NCBI RefSeq assembly: GCF_000007705.1
Contig: NC_005085.1
Coordinates: 3,543,752-3,607,751, forward strand
Direction: 5' to 3'
Length of the DNA: 64,000 nucleotides
DNA from: Chromobacterium violaceum ATCC 12472
Lineage (GTDB): Bacteria > Pseudomonadota > Gammaproteobacteria > Burkholderiales > Chromobacteriaceae
Part shown: positions 56,015-64,000 of the stretch, piece after piece
How positions within the stretch are numbered: the stretch's first letter is position 1
How the letters are laid out: every line of letters begins with the position of its first letter
Translations under genes and position numbers: made by a program
Notes under the pieces: model-generated
The model's input: only the letters and a program-made list of their open reading frames with translations
Told to the model about the DNA's origin: nothing
The model's database searches: none

Positions 56015-56713
56015 ATGAGAAAAAACCGAATCAAGCCCATGCTGTTGTGTTGCATGCTGGCCGCCGCCGCGCCGCTGGCCTCCGCCGCCGACGGCATCCA
56101 GCTCAATCTGTCCGCCAATGCCCAGCGCGACGTGGCCAACGACCAGATCAGCGCCACCCTGTATGTGCAACAAAGCAACAACCAAGCAGCGGTGCTGGCC
56201 GATAGGCTGAACAAGGCCACCGCCAACGGCCTGGCCATCGGCCGCGGCTACAAGGACGTCCAGCTGTCCAGCGGCAGCTACAGCACCTGGCCCAGCTACG
56301 ACAAGAACGGCAAGATCACCGGCTGGCAAGGCCGTTCCGAAATCCAGCTGAAGAGCAAGGACTTCGCCCAGGCCGCCGAGCTGATCGGCAAGCTGCAACA
56401 GACCATGCTGCTGGAGGGCGTGCAGTTCGGCGTGTCCGACGAAGCCCGCCGCAAGGCCGAGCAGAGCATGATTCCCGAGGCCATCGCCAACCTGAAGGGC
56501 CAGGCCGAAGTGGCCGCGCGCGCGCTGGGCAAGAACGTGGTCAACATCCAGCAGCTGGACATCGGCCAGCAGAGCCACGGCTTCCGTCCGCCAGTGATGA
56601 TGATGAAGGCGTCGATGGCGGGCGCGGAGGCGGCCAACGTCAGCCAGCCCGACCTGCAGCCGGGCCAGACCCAGCTGCAACTGCAGGTCAGCGGCAAGGT
56701 GGAGCTCAAGTAA
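56015..56713 (+). CDS. SIMPL (DUF541) domain periplasmic protein
   Basis: A 232-residue exported protein: MRKNRIKPMLLCCMLAAAAP to ASA is a signal peptide, after AGGAG. SIMPL motifs are LNLSANAQRDVANDQISATL, TYxW-like QLSSGSYSTWPSYDKNGKIT, WQGRSEIQLKSKDF and VQFGVSDEARRKAEQSMIPEA. The family (BP26/OMP28, YggE) forms channel-like or ring-shaped oligomers and is linked to oxidative stress tolerance. Single gene. Confidence 0.88.
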   Translation: MRKNRIKPMLLCCMLAAAAPLASAADGIQLNLSANAQRDVANDQISATLYVQQSNNQAAVLADRLNKATANGLAIGRGYKDVQLSSGSYSTWPSYDKNGKITGWQGRSEIQLKSKDFAQAAELIGKLQQTMLLEGVQFGVSDEARRKAEQSMIPEAIANLKGQAEVAARALGKNVVNIQQLDIGQQSHGFRPPVMMMKASMAGAEAANVSQPDLQPGQTQLQLQVSGKVELK

Positions 56714-56758
56714 GGCTTTCAGCCCCAGCCCGCTTGCGCTAAAGTAAGCACTGCGCGC

Positions 56759-56782
56759 GCCGGCCCCACCTTCGGGGCCGGC
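56759..56782 (+). terminator. Possible terminator after the SIMPL gene
   Basis: GCCGGCCCC pairs with GGGGCCGGC around a 6-base loop; the tail TCCTCTTCCC is weak. It lies 45 bases after the stop. Confidence 0.5.
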
Positions 56783-56816
56783 GTCCTCTTCCCGACCTCT
56801 CGCCATCGCTCCGAAC

Positions 56817-57428
56817 ATGAAACTGATCGCCTCTTTGACCAGCCCATACGCCCGCAAGGTGCGCATCGTGCTGGCTGAAAAGAAAATCGACTGCCCGCTG
56901 GAGGAAGACGTGCCCTGGAACGCGGACACCCGCGTCGCCGAGTACAATCCGCTGGGCAAGGTGCCTGTGCTGGAGCTGGACGACGGCTCCACCCTCTACG
57001 ACTCCCGCGTGATCGTCGAATACCTGGAAAACAGCTCGCCGGTATCGCGGCTGCTGCCGCAGGACAATCGGCAGATCATCCTCACCCGCCGCTGGGAAGC
57101 GCTGGCAGACGGCATCATCGACGCGATGGTGGCCATCGTGCTGGAGCGCCGCCGCCCGCCGGAGAAGCAGATGGAGGAAGTGGTGGAGCGCCAGCGCGGC
57201 AAGATACTGCGCGGCCTGGCCACGCTGTCGGAAGACCTGGGCGAGAAGCAATGGTGCACCAGCCACGGCTACAGCCTGGCCGACATCGCCGTCGGCTGCT
57301 GCCTGGGCTACCTGGACTTTCGCGCGCCGGAAATCGACTGGCGCGCCGCCCATCCCAATCTGGACGCGTTGCTGCAGCGGCTGTACGCCCGGCCGTCCTT
57401 CCAGGATACCGAACCGCCCGCGGCCTGA
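56817..57428 (+). CDS. Glutathione S-transferase family protein
   Basis: A 203-residue GST. The thioredoxin-like N-domain shows MKLIASLTSPYARKVRIVLA (Ser/Tyr active-site area), YNPLGKVPVLELDDGSTLYD (cis-Pro) and DSRVIVEYLE (glutathione-binding Asp-Ser). The helical C-domain has SLADIAVGCCLGYLDFRAPE. It resembles the YfcF/YibF group. Substrate unknown; single gene between terminators. Confidence 0.93.
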   Translation: MKLIASLTSPYARKVRIVLAEKKIDCPLEEDVPWNADTRVAEYNPLGKVPVLELDDGSTLYDSRVIVEYLENSSPVSRLLPQDNRQIILTRRWEALADGIIDAMVAIVLERRRPPEKQMEEVVERQRGKILRGLATLSEDLGEKQWCTSHGYSLADIAVGCCLGYLDFRAPEIDWRAAHPNLDALLQRLYARPSFQDTEPPAA

Positions 57429-57446
57429 GCGCCCGCCGGACGCAAA

Positions 57447-57470
57447 AACGCCACCGCACGCGGTGGCGTT
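57447..57470. terminator. Bidirectional terminator between GST and DUF1345 genes
   Basis: AACGCCACCG pairs with CGGTGGCGTT around CACG, with a run of A before and T after, between two convergent genes. Confidence 0.85.
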
Positions 57471-57486
57471 TCGCATTGCAGGCGGA

Positions 57487-58167
57487 TCAGATCAGCCCGG
57501 CGGCGATGTTGATCATCAGCGCCAGCACGGTGGCGTTGAAGAAGAAGGCCAGCACGCAGTGCACGGTGCCGGTGCGGCGCTGGCTGCCGTCGGTGAAGCT
57601 GACGTCGGCGGTCTGGCCCGAGGTGCCGATGATGAAGGCGAAATACAGGAAGTCCTCGTAATCCGGCTGCCGGGTGCCCGGGAACTCCAGCCCGCCCGGC
57701 AGGCCGTGCGCTTCCCTCGCGTAGAAGCCGCGCGCGTAATGCAGCGCGAACATCACATGGGTGAACGCCCACGAGGACAGCAAGGTCAGCACCGCCAGCG
57801 CGATATGGGCGGCGCGCGGCCAGCCATGCATGTCTTTCACCACCGCCAGCTCCATCACGATGGCCGACAGGCTGGCCGCCGCCGCCACGCACACCAGCAG
57901 CAGCACCAGCCATTGCCCCTCGTCCTCCACCCGGGCCCAATGCCGTATCGGCTTGCGCCCCGCCCCGAACATCATCCAGCCGGCCAGCGCCAGATACAGC
58001 CAGGCGCCGGCGTTCCAGCCGACGATGTAGCGCGTGACATCGTGCATCGCCGCGACATGGGGCAAAACCGCGATCACCAATAGGCCGAACAGCGCCGACC
58101 ATGCCAGCCTGGGGCGGGCCAATATCATGCGTACCAGGATGAAACGGCGAATCATGCTCGTCATCAA
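57487..58167 (-). CDS. DUF1345 integral membrane protein
   Basis: A 226-residue protein with about five membrane segments (LAWSALFGLLVIAVLPHVAA, WNAGAWLYLALAGWMMF, WLVLLLVCVAAAASLSAIV, ALAVLTLLSSWAFTHVMFAL and the C-terminal FFFNATVLALMINIAAGLI). The signature FALHYARGFYAREAHGLPGG, then YEDFLYFAFIIGTSGQTADV, matches DUF1345, a family of unknown function. Confidence 0.88.
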   Translation of the reverse strand: MMTSMIRRFILVRMILARPRLAWSALFGLLVIAVLPHVAAMHDVTRYIVGWNAGAWLYLALAGWMMFGAGRKPIRHWARVEDEGQWLVLLLVCVAAAASLSAIVMELAVVKDMHGWPRAAHIALAVLTLLSSWAFTHVMFALHYARGFYAREAHGLPGGLEFPGTRQPDYEDFLYFAFIIGTSGQTADVSFTDGSQRRTGTVHCVLAFFFNATVLALMINIAAGLI

Positions 58168-58322
58168 TGGATATCCTCCAGTGTCGAATGCGCGCGACGC
58201 GCCGCGCCCGGACTATCGGGCGGGCATGGCCTCACGCTAAATTCAAATTGCATAAAATATTTCTCTTTTCAATTCAGTTACAGCAGAATTCAGATTACAA
58301 GCACAAGAACCATGGAGAGATC

Positions 58323-59090
58323 ATGACTTCGGCACTCGCCGCCCACCACCCGCAAGCCCCCTCCCATCCCGAACCGCAACTGGAGCCGATCTGCCGCCGC
58401 CTGGCGCTGCAGGACTTCTGCCTGCTGCCGGCGGAGCAAAGCCGTTCCCTGATGCAACGCTTCCCGGGCGCATTGGCTGACTGGACCGCCTTTCAGGACA
58501 GTTGGAACCATCTGCAGCAAGACAAGTTCATGGCGGACGGCGGCCGCTACCGCAAACGGCTGCACGCGACGCTCAGCGCCGAGCCATCCTCCCGCGTCGC
58601 GCGCGCCGAGCCCCACCGCCCACACTACCAGAGCAAGCTGTACAACCCGCTGAACGGCGGCGTGCCGCGCCATTTCGAGCCGATACGCAACGAAATCCTG
58701 CTCGGCCCCACCATGCAGGCGGCGCTGAGCCTGGGCTGCGCCATCTTCGGCCAGCTGTCGCCGTACACGCCGTGGCATATCGAAGCCCACCAGTTCCGCA
58801 TCGAGGCACGCAACCGCGAACCCGGCTGGCCCACGCCGGAAGGCGTGCACCGCGACGGCGTGCATTTCCTGATGATGATGCTGGTCAAGCGTCACAATCT
58901 GGTGAACGGCGCCACCGAGCTGTTCGACCTGGAAAAACAGCCGCTGGCCTCGTTCACGCTGACCGACCCGCTGGACATCGCGCTGGTCAACGACGAGCGC
59001 GTGCTGCACGGCGTCACCCCGGTCAGCCAGCTCGATCCCTCGCGCGACGGCCACCGCGACGTGCTGCTGATCAGCTTCCGCCGCCGCTGA
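58323..59090 (+). CDS. 2OG-Fe(II) dioxygenase family protein
   Basis: A 255-residue protein resembling the 2OG-Fe dioxygenase family PF10014, which includes isoleucine and other free amino-acid hydroxylases. Iron ligands are suggested by HRDGVHF (H and D) and the later H in ERVLHGVTPV; the arginine binding oxoglutarate would be in GHRDVLLISFRRR. WHIEAHQFRIEA precedes them. ATG 58323 follows GGAGAG. Substrate unknown; a free amino acid is plausible. Confidence 0.8.
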   Translation: MTSALAAHHPQAPSHPEPQLEPICRRLALQDFCLLPAEQSRSLMQRFPGALADWTAFQDSWNHLQQDKFMADGGRYRKRLHATLSAEPSSRVARAEPHRPHYQSKLYNPLNGGVPRHFEPIRNEILLGPTMQAALSLGCAIFGQLSPYTPWHIEAHQFRIEARNREPGWPTPEGVHRDGVHFLMMMLVKRHNLVNGATELFDLEKQPLASFTLTDPLDIALVNDERVLHGVTPVSQLDPSRDGHRDVLLISFRRR

Positions 59091-59233
59091 CCCTCTCCGG
59101 CCATCCAGTTCCCGCCGGAGGCCAGGCGCGCCGGCGCGGCATCGGGACATGCGCCGGCCACGCCAAATGGTAATCTTCTTGGCCTATGCTGATGTAAACA
59201 ATGGCGACGACAAGCCGGATGGAGTGGACCGTG

Positions 59234-59968
59234 ATGAGAAGCATGCTGGCGCTGATGGCGGCCTGCTGGTTCGGCTGCGCGCCGGCCGCGGAGCTCCATG
59301 CCTATACCGAAGACGTTCCGCCGCTGAACTATCTGGACAATGGCAACGTGAAGGGTTACTCCACCGAGGTTCTGCAGCTGGTGGCGCGCGAGGCGGGCTT
59401 CAACCTGACGGTGGAAGTGCTGCCCTGGCTGCGCGCTTACGCCAAGGCCAGGGACACGGCGGGCGGGCTGCTGTACACCGTGGTGCGCACGCCGGAGCGG
59501 GAAGCCCAGTTTCAGTGGGTGGGCCCCATCGGCTCCCGCCGCATCTACATGTACCGCCTGGGCCCGCGCGGCAACATCCGCGTCGACGCCGCCAGCGACC
59601 TCACCCGCTACCGCAACGGCGTGCTGACGGGATCGGCCACCGCCAGCCAGCTGCAGGCGCTGGGCCTGCAGAGCGGCCTCAACCTGGACCTGGGCCAGAG
59701 CGACGCCGTCAACCTGAAGAAGCTGCTGCTGAAACGGGTGGACCTGATAGCCATGCTGGACTGGGCGATGGCCTGGCAGCTGCGCCTGCAGCGCCTGCCA
59801 GAAAACACCGTCGCGCCCGCCTGGCTGCTGGACGGCAAGCTGCAATACTGGTTCGCCCTGAATCCGCACACGCCCCCGGAGCAGGTGGCCAAACTGCAGG
59901 CCGCGCTGGACCGGATACGCGCCGACGGGCGGCTGCAGGCCATACGCCGCCGTTACCGCGACGACTGA
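59234..59968 (+). CDS. Periplasmic amino-acid-type solute-binding protein
   Basis: A 244-residue exported protein (signal MRSMLALMAACWFGCAPAAEL; the last cysteine before the cleavage region is not in a clear lipobox). The SBP_bac_3 pattern is seen in LHAYTEDVPPLNYLDNGNVK, GYSTEVLQLVAREAGF, VEVLPWLRAYAKARDTAGGL and TGSATASQLQALGLQ. No ABC permease or ATPase gene is adjacent, so it may act as an orphan sensor-type or degenerate binding protein. Confidence 0.82.
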   Translation: MRSMLALMAACWFGCAPAAELHAYTEDVPPLNYLDNGNVKGYSTEVLQLVAREAGFNLTVEVLPWLRAYAKARDTAGGLLYTVVRTPEREAQFQWVGPIGSRRIYMYRLGPRGNIRVDAASDLTRYRNGVLTGSATASQLQALGLQSGLNLDLGQSDAVNLKKLLLKRVDLIAMLDWAMAWQLRLQRLPENTVAPAWLLDGKLQYWFALNPHTPPEQVAKLQAALDRIRADGRLQAIRRRYRDD

Positions 59969-59983
59969 GCGCGCAAACGAAAA

Positions 59984-60010
59984 CGCCCCGGCGGCCATCC
60001 GCTCGGGGCG
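59984..60010. terminator. Bidirectional terminator
   Basis: CGCCCCG-GCGG and CCGC-T-CGGGGCG form a long stem around CCAT, between convergent genes, with AAAA before; the T-run after it is weak. Confidence 0.65.
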
Positions 60011-60030
60011 TGGCGATCAGGCCTCGGGAC

Positions 60031-60312
60031 TCACTCGACGCCCAGCGCCTTCAGCAGCGCGTCCGGCGACTCGGCGCCGGCCATCGCCTCCCGCAGGCGG
60101 TTGAACGCCTCCGCGGCTTTGTCCGGATGCTTGGCGAACGGCACCAACCCGTCGTAGCTCCAGCCGGCGGCGGCCAGCGCCTGCTTGCGGAAATTCATGC
60201 CGTCGTTGCCGCCTCCTCCCATCGCGACCAGCGCCTGCTCGATCAGCGTATGCGGCAGCGGCGTGCGGCTGAGGGTGACGAAATGCTTGCTTTGGATCTC
60301 ATCGAAATGCAT
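60031..60312 (-). CDS. Small hypothetical protein
   Basis: A 93-residue soluble protein, start MHFDEIQSKHFVTLSRTPLP after GGAAGG. It contains the glycine run AMGGGGNDGMNFRKQALAAAG and helical C-terminal segments (PDKAAEAFNRLREAMAG). I recognise no family. It is a single gene with a good ribosome-binding site and codon usage like its neighbours, so it is likely real. Confidence 0.65.
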   Translation of the reverse strand: MHFDEIQSKHFVTLSRTPLPHTLIEQALVAMGGGGNDGMNFRKQALAAAGWSYDGLVPFAKHPDKAAEAFNRLREAMAGAESPDALLKALGVE

Positions 60313-60438
60313 GGAAACCTTCCCCGGGGCATAGAGTTGTTTTATTAGTATTAGTCTCAACTCGAGCGATTTGCAGGCCGGAAATCATAAAGCCGGCGCA
60401 AACGGCCGGCCTTGTCATCCGATCGGACCTGTCGCGAA

Positions 60439-60660
60439 TCAGGACGCGCAGGCCTTCAGCAACGCGTACAGCTCGTCCTTCAGCTTCAGCTTTTCCTTCT
60501 TCAGCGTTTCTATCTCTTCGTGGGTCGCGGATACGATGCGGTCTTCCATGTTCTTGATCTGCTGATCCAGCTGGTTATGCTTGTCAAACAGGCGGGCGAA
60601 ATGCGCATCCTCGGTTTTCAGACGGGTGATCCGTTCGCGGTATTCGGGAAACATCGGCAA
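60439..60660 (-). CDS. YdcH/DUF465 family protein
   Basis: A 73-residue coiled-coil protein: MPMFPEYRERITRLKTEDAH, FARLFDKHNQLDQQIKNMED and ETLKKEKLKLKDELYALL are the DUF465 (YdcH) pattern of two heptad-rich helices. Function is unknown. Confidence 0.88.
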   Translation of the reverse strand: MPMFPEYRERITRLKTEDAHFARLFDKHNQLDQQIKNMEDRIVSATHEEIETLKKEKLKLKDELYALLKACAS

Positions 60661-60845
60661 CCTCCTTCATGGCGGGTGAGGCCGGTCCGGCCGGCCATGA
60701 CTTCATGCTAGCGTCCGTCCGTCCGCCTCCGTTTGATCTGTCTCAGGCATTGCCGCATCCCTAAATACGCCGACGCTGTCATCCGTCCGGCATTTGCCGC
60801 GTTAAACCCGACAGCAAGCATGGTTAAAACCAGGACAAGCCCTTG

Positions 60846-61871
60846 ATGCCCGAAACCCGCCCCAACACACCGCCCCCCCCCTCCCCGTTCGCCGCGCTGC
60901 GGCTGCGGCTGGACTACACGCTGGAACTGCTGGGCATGCGCGGAAAAGGCCTGGCCTTGCTCGCCGGCATGATCGCCATCCTCTGGCTGGCCTCCGGCAT
61001 CTACCGCGTGGAGCCCGACGAGCAGGGCGTGGTGCAGCGCTTCGGCCGCTGGACCGACACCACCGCGGCCGGCCTGCACTACCACCTGCCCTGGCCGATG
61101 GAGACCATCCAGCTGCCCAAAGTTACCCAGATCAAGCAGCTGAAGCTGGCCAATCTGTATGAAAGCGGCCCGCCCGATGCCGCCGACCCGCGCGAAAAGC
61201 AGATGCTGACCGGCGACGAGAACATCATCGAGGCCGACTGCGCGGTGTTCTGGCGCATCAAGGACGCCGGCCGGTTCCTGTTCCGCGCCAACAAGCCGGA
61301 AGAAGCGCTGCGCATCACCGCCGAAGGCGCGCTGCGCGAGGTGATCTCCCGCACGCCCATCCAGGCGGCGATGTCCAACCGCCGCCAGCAGGTGGCCGAG
61401 GAGGCCCGCGAGCTGATCCAGCAGCGGCTGGACGCGCAGCAGGCCGGCATCCTGATCACCCAGGTGCAGCTGCAGCGGGTCGACCCGCCGGCGGCGGTGA
61501 TCGACGCCTTCAACGACGTGCAGCGCGCCCGCGCCGACCAGGAGCGCGCGCGCAACGAGGCCCAGGCCTACAGCAACGACATCCTGCCCAAGGCGCGCGG
61601 CGAGGCCGAGCGCATCCGCCAGGAGGCCGAAGCCTACCGCAGCCAGGTGGTCAACCTGGCCCAGGGCGAGGCCAGGCGCTTCGACTCGGTGTACCAGACC
61701 TATGCCCAGGCCAAGGACGTCACCGCGTGGCGGCTGTACCTGGAAAGCATGGACGACATGCTGAAGAAGGCCAGCAAGGTGGTGATAGACGGCAGCGGCA
61801 AGAGCGGCGCCGGCGTGTTGCCGCTGCTGCAGCTGCAGGACAAACCCAAGGCCGGCAAGGAGAACCGCTGA
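60846..61871 (+). CDS. hflK: HflK-like SPFH/band-7 membrane protein
   Basis: A 341-residue membrane-anchored SPFH protein. One helix (GLALLAGMIAILWLASGIY) is followed by RVEPDEQGVVQRFGRWTDTT and the band-7 domain, then a coiled coil (ARADQERARNEAQAYSNDIL, AEAYRSQVVNLAQGEARRF). HflK with HflC modulates the FtsH protease. The N-terminal tail is proline-rich and short, not the long glycine-rich tail of typical HflK. Its stop overlaps the hflC start, and the operon includes an NRAMP-type transporter, so this may be a specialised copy separate from the usual hflX-hflKC locus. Confidence 0.85.
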   Translation: MPETRPNTPPPPSPFAALRLRLDYTLELLGMRGKGLALLAGMIAILWLASGIYRVEPDEQGVVQRFGRWTDTTAAGLHYHLPWPMETIQLPKVTQIKQLKLANLYESGPPDAADPREKQMLTGDENIIEADCAVFWRIKDAGRFLFRANKPEEALRITAEGALREVISRTPIQAAMSNRRQQVAEEARELIQQRLDAQQAGILITQVQLQRVDPPAAVIDAFNDVQRARADQERARNEAQAYSNDILPKARGEAERIRQEAEAYRSQVVNLAQGEARRFDSVYQTYAQAKDVTAWRLYLESMDDMLKKASKVVIDGSGKSGAGVLPLLQLQDKPKAGKENR

Positions 61872-62749
61872 TGGATAAGCAGTGGCGCGGAATCGGCTGG
61901 GCGGCGGGCCTGGCGGTCGTATGGCTGGCGCTGTCGGCGCAATACACGCTGAACGAGGGGCAGAAGGCGCTGGTGGTGCGCCTGGGCGCGCCGGTCAACG
62001 TGGACGGCGAGCCGGGGCTGAAATTCAAGCTGCCGCTGGTGGACAGCGTGCAGTACTACGATACCCGGCTGCAGATGCTGGCCCCGCCGCCGGAGCAGGT
62101 GATCCTGGGCGACGAGAAGCGGCTGGAGGTGGAAACCTACACCCGCTACCGCATCGCCGACACGCTGCGCTTCTACCAGGCGCTGCGCACCGAGGAGCAG
62201 GCGCGCGCGCAGCTGGCGCAGTTGGTCAGCACCTCGCTGCGGCGCGAGCTGGGCAAGGCGCCGCTGACCGATCTGCTGTCGCCGCGCCGGCGCGCCATCG
62301 TCGCCCGCATCCAGCAGGAAGTGGCGGAACGCGGCCGGCCGCTGGGCCTGGAGGTGACCGAGGTGCAGCTGCACCGCGCCGACCTGCCGCTGGAAACCAG
62401 CCAGGCCATCTACGACCGGATGAAGTCGGCCCGCCAGCAGGAGGCCAAGGAATTGCGCGCCCAGGGCGCGGAATGGGCGCAACAGATCCAGGCCAAGGCC
62501 GAGCGCGACCGCACCGTGATCCTGTCCGAGGCGCAGCGGCAAAGCGCCATCATCCACGGCGAGGCCGACGCAGAGGCCGGCCGCACCCTGGCCCAGGCCT
62601 TCAGCAAGGATCCCAAGTTCTACAAGTTCTACCGCTCGCTGCAAACCTACCGCCAGTCGCTGGCCGACTCCGCGCCGACGCTGGTGCTGTCGCCCGACTC
62701 CGCGCTGCTGCATGACCTGAAAACCGGTCCGGCGGGCGGCAAGCCATGA
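61871..62749 (+). CDS. hflC: HflC-like SPFH/band-7 membrane protein
   Basis: A 292-residue partner of the HflK-like protein: one N-terminal helix (WAAGLAVVWLALSAQYTL), then NEGQKALVVRLGAPVNVDGE, LKFKLPLVDSVQYYDTRLQM, DEKRLEVETYTRYRIADTL and a coiled coil (RAQGAEWAQQIQAKAERDRT, VILSEAQRQSAIIHGEADAE). The C-terminal tail continues past the helix (YKFYRSLQTYRQSL) as in HflC. Coupled at both ends: TGATG with hflK and ATGA with the NRAMP-like gene. Confidence 0.88.
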   Translation: MDKQWRGIGWAAGLAVVWLALSAQYTLNEGQKALVVRLGAPVNVDGEPGLKFKLPLVDSVQYYDTRLQMLAPPPEQVILGDEKRLEVETYTRYRIADTLRFYQALRTEEQARAQLAQLVSTSLRRELGKAPLTDLLSPRRRAIVARIQQEVAERGRPLGLEVTEVQLHRADLPLETSQAIYDRMKSARQQEAKELRAQGAEWAQQIQAKAERDRTVILSEAQRQSAIIHGEADAEAGRTLAQAFSKDPKFYKFYRSLQTYRQSLADSAPTLVLSPDSALLHDLKTGPAGGKP

Positions 62750-63999
62750 GCGGGACCGACATGCCGCTGCAACCATCGGCGCTGCGCCGGCTGCGCCACC
62801 TGCTGGCCGCGCTCGGCCCCGGCCTGGTGGTGATGCTGGCCGACACCGAAACCGGCAGCGTGATCGCCGCCGCCCAGAGCGGCGCGCACTGGGGCTACCG
62901 CATGCTGCCGCTGCTGTTGGTGCTGATTCCGTTGCTGTACCTGGCGCAGGAGCTGACGATACGGCTGGCGCTGGGCACCGGGCTGAGCTACGGCGAGCTG
63001 GTGCGCCGCCGCTGGGGCCGCCGCGCCGAGCGGGCCTCGGCCGCCGTGCTGCTGCTGAGCTGCCTGGGCGCGCTGGCCACGCAGCTGGCAGGCCTGGCCG
63101 GCATCGGCCAGCTGTTCGGCATCCCCGCCTGGCAGACGATAACCCTGCTGTGCGCGCTGGTCCTGGCCATGGTGTGCACCGGCAGCTACCGCTCGGTGGA
63201 GCGCATCGTGCTCTGCCTGGGCGTGTTCGAGCTGGCTTTTCTGGCCGAAGCCTGGCTGGCCCGCCCCGACCCGGGCCAGATGGCGGCGCAGCTGTCCAGC
63301 CTGCCGCTGGGCAGCCACGACTTCCTGCTGCTGGCCGCCGCCAACATCGGCACCTGCGTGATGCCGTGGACGCTCTGCTACCAGCAATCGGCGCTGCTGG
63401 ACAAGGGGCTGACGCTGGACGACCTGAAGCCGGCGCGGCTGGACACGCTGCTGGGCGCCATCCTGTGCCAGATCATCACCGCCGGCATTTTGATCGCCGC
63501 CGCCGCGGCCTTCGGCGACGGCGCCGGCGGACAAAGCTTGGACACCATCCCCGAGATCGCCGGCGGCTTCACCCGCCTGCTCGGCCCCACCGGCGGCCGC
63601 CTGCTGTTCGCGCTGGCGCTGGGCGGCGGCGCGCTGGTCGCCGCCATCGTGGTCTGCCTGACCAGCGCCTGGACGCTGGGCGAACTGGCCGGACGGCGCG
63701 ACTCGCTGGAAAAGCATCCGCTGGACGCGCCCTGGTTCTACGGCGGCTTCGCCGCGATGCTGGCCGGCGCCGACGCGCTGGTGGCCTCGGGCGTCAACCT
63801 GGTCAAGCTGTCCATCGTCACCTCGGTCGCCAACGCGCTCTTGCTGCCCGTGATGCTCGCCGGGCTGTACTGGCTGGCCTGCCGCGAGCTGCCGGCGCCG
63901 CTGGCGCCGAGCCGCCGCTACCGGATGGCGCTGGCGCCGCTGTTGCTGCTGCTCGCCGGCTTCAGCCTCTACGCCGGCGTCGTCGGCAGCCTGGGCTGA
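62746..63999 (+). CDS. NRAMP-family divalent metal transporter
   Basis: A 417-residue membrane protein with about 11 helices. The first helix LAALGPGLVVMLADTETGSV has a DxxT/E-type motif in place of the usual D-P-G-N metal motif (here ADTETGS). The sixth-helix region reads ANIGTCVMPWTLCYQQSALL, where NRAMPs normally have MPHN. The typical metal-binding Asn and Met are thus partly changed, so the substrate may be a different cation, as in magnesium or aluminium-type NRAMP relatives. It overlaps hflC by 4 bases and is the last gene of the window. Confidence 0.8.
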   Translation: MSGTDMPLQPSALRRLRHLLAALGPGLVVMLADTETGSVIAAAQSGAHWGYRMLPLLLVLIPLLYLAQELTIRLALGTGLSYGELVRRRWGRRAERASAAVLLLSCLGALATQLAGLAGIGQLFGIPAWQTITLLCALVLAMVCTGSYRSVERIVLCLGVFELAFLAEAWLARPDPGQMAAQLSSLPLGSHDFLLLAAANIGTCVMPWTLCYQQSALLDKGLTLDDLKPARLDTLLGAILCQIITAGILIAAAAAFGDGAGGQSLDTIPEIAGGFTRLLGPTGGRLLFALALGGGALVAAIVVCLTSAWTLGELAGRRDSLEKHPLDAPWFYGGFAAMLAGADALVASGVNLVKLSIVTSVANALLLPVMLAGLYWLACRELPAPLAPSRRYRMALAPLLLLLAGFSLYAGVVGSLG

Positions 64000-64000
64000 C

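Noticed and set aside
54256-56238. 660-aa minus-strand open frame opposite aceB and the SIMPL gene
   Set aside because: Covers two genes with clear family motifs on the plus strand; no start signal or domain of its own.

Overview
This window looks like chromosomal DNA of Chromobacterium, most likely C. violaceum or a very close relative. The DNA is GC-rich, and it carries a complete violacein operon (vioABCDE, minus strand, 22537 to 15213) whose proteins match the known lengths (418, 998, 429, 373 and 191 aa). Upstream of vioA lies CTGACCCTTGGAACAG (22793-22808), which matches the quorum-sensing CviR box I recall for this promoter. Most other genes are typical of a betaproteobacterium: acetate uptake and use, malate synthase, trehalose PTS, rsxB-nth, hflKC.

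Layout. 1-992: a secreted agmatine-deiminase-like gene that runs off the left edge. A TGA codon sits inside its twin-arginine motif. 1234-5162: a PAS histidine kinase overlapping a REC-PAS-GGDEF-EAL regulator. 5218-9604: a GNAT enzyme; a tyrosinase operon (tyrosinase, separate PPO1_KFDV-like domain protein, DUF2182-like membrane protein); and, on the other strand, a protein resembling haem-oxygenase-fold diiron enzymes. 10075-15147: a four-gene cluster under a clear sigma-70 promoter. It encodes a beta-barrel protein, a VioB-like ferritin-fold protein, a LodA/GoxA-type tryptophylquinone oxidase and its flavoprotein partner. It converges on vioE and is the most interesting part of the window, because it seems to repeat the VioA (oxidase) plus VioB (coupling enzyme) logic with another oxidase class.

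22850-26346 (minus): a secreted sphingomyelinase-type phosphodiesterase, two YceI proteins and a cytochrome b561. 26682-31283: a small cysteine protein, then the DUF485-actP-acs acetate operon. 31432-38249: an outer-membrane SphA-like protein, a methyltransferase, a chemoreceptor, a carboxymuconolactone decarboxylase-like/tautomerase/DUF4865 operon with a divergent LysR, and a PanB-like paralogue with altered active-site residues. 38372-44560: LysR, rsxB-nth, a lipoprotein DegP/Q protease, a reductase-like protein and an APC permease. 44836-53164: a trehalose locus (porin, treC, treB, treR) interrupted between treR and treB by a lower-GC AIPR-family gene. That gene is flanked by a 14/15-bp inverted repeat and REP-like palindromes, so it looks like a small mobile defence cargo.

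53252-63999: LysR and malate synthase, a SIMPL protein, a GST, DUF1345, a 2OG-Fe dioxygenase, a solute-binding protein, two small proteins, and a translationally coupled HflK-HflC-NRAMP operon.

No rRNA, tRNA or CRISPR array was recognised. All family assignments come from motif reading; no database search was run.
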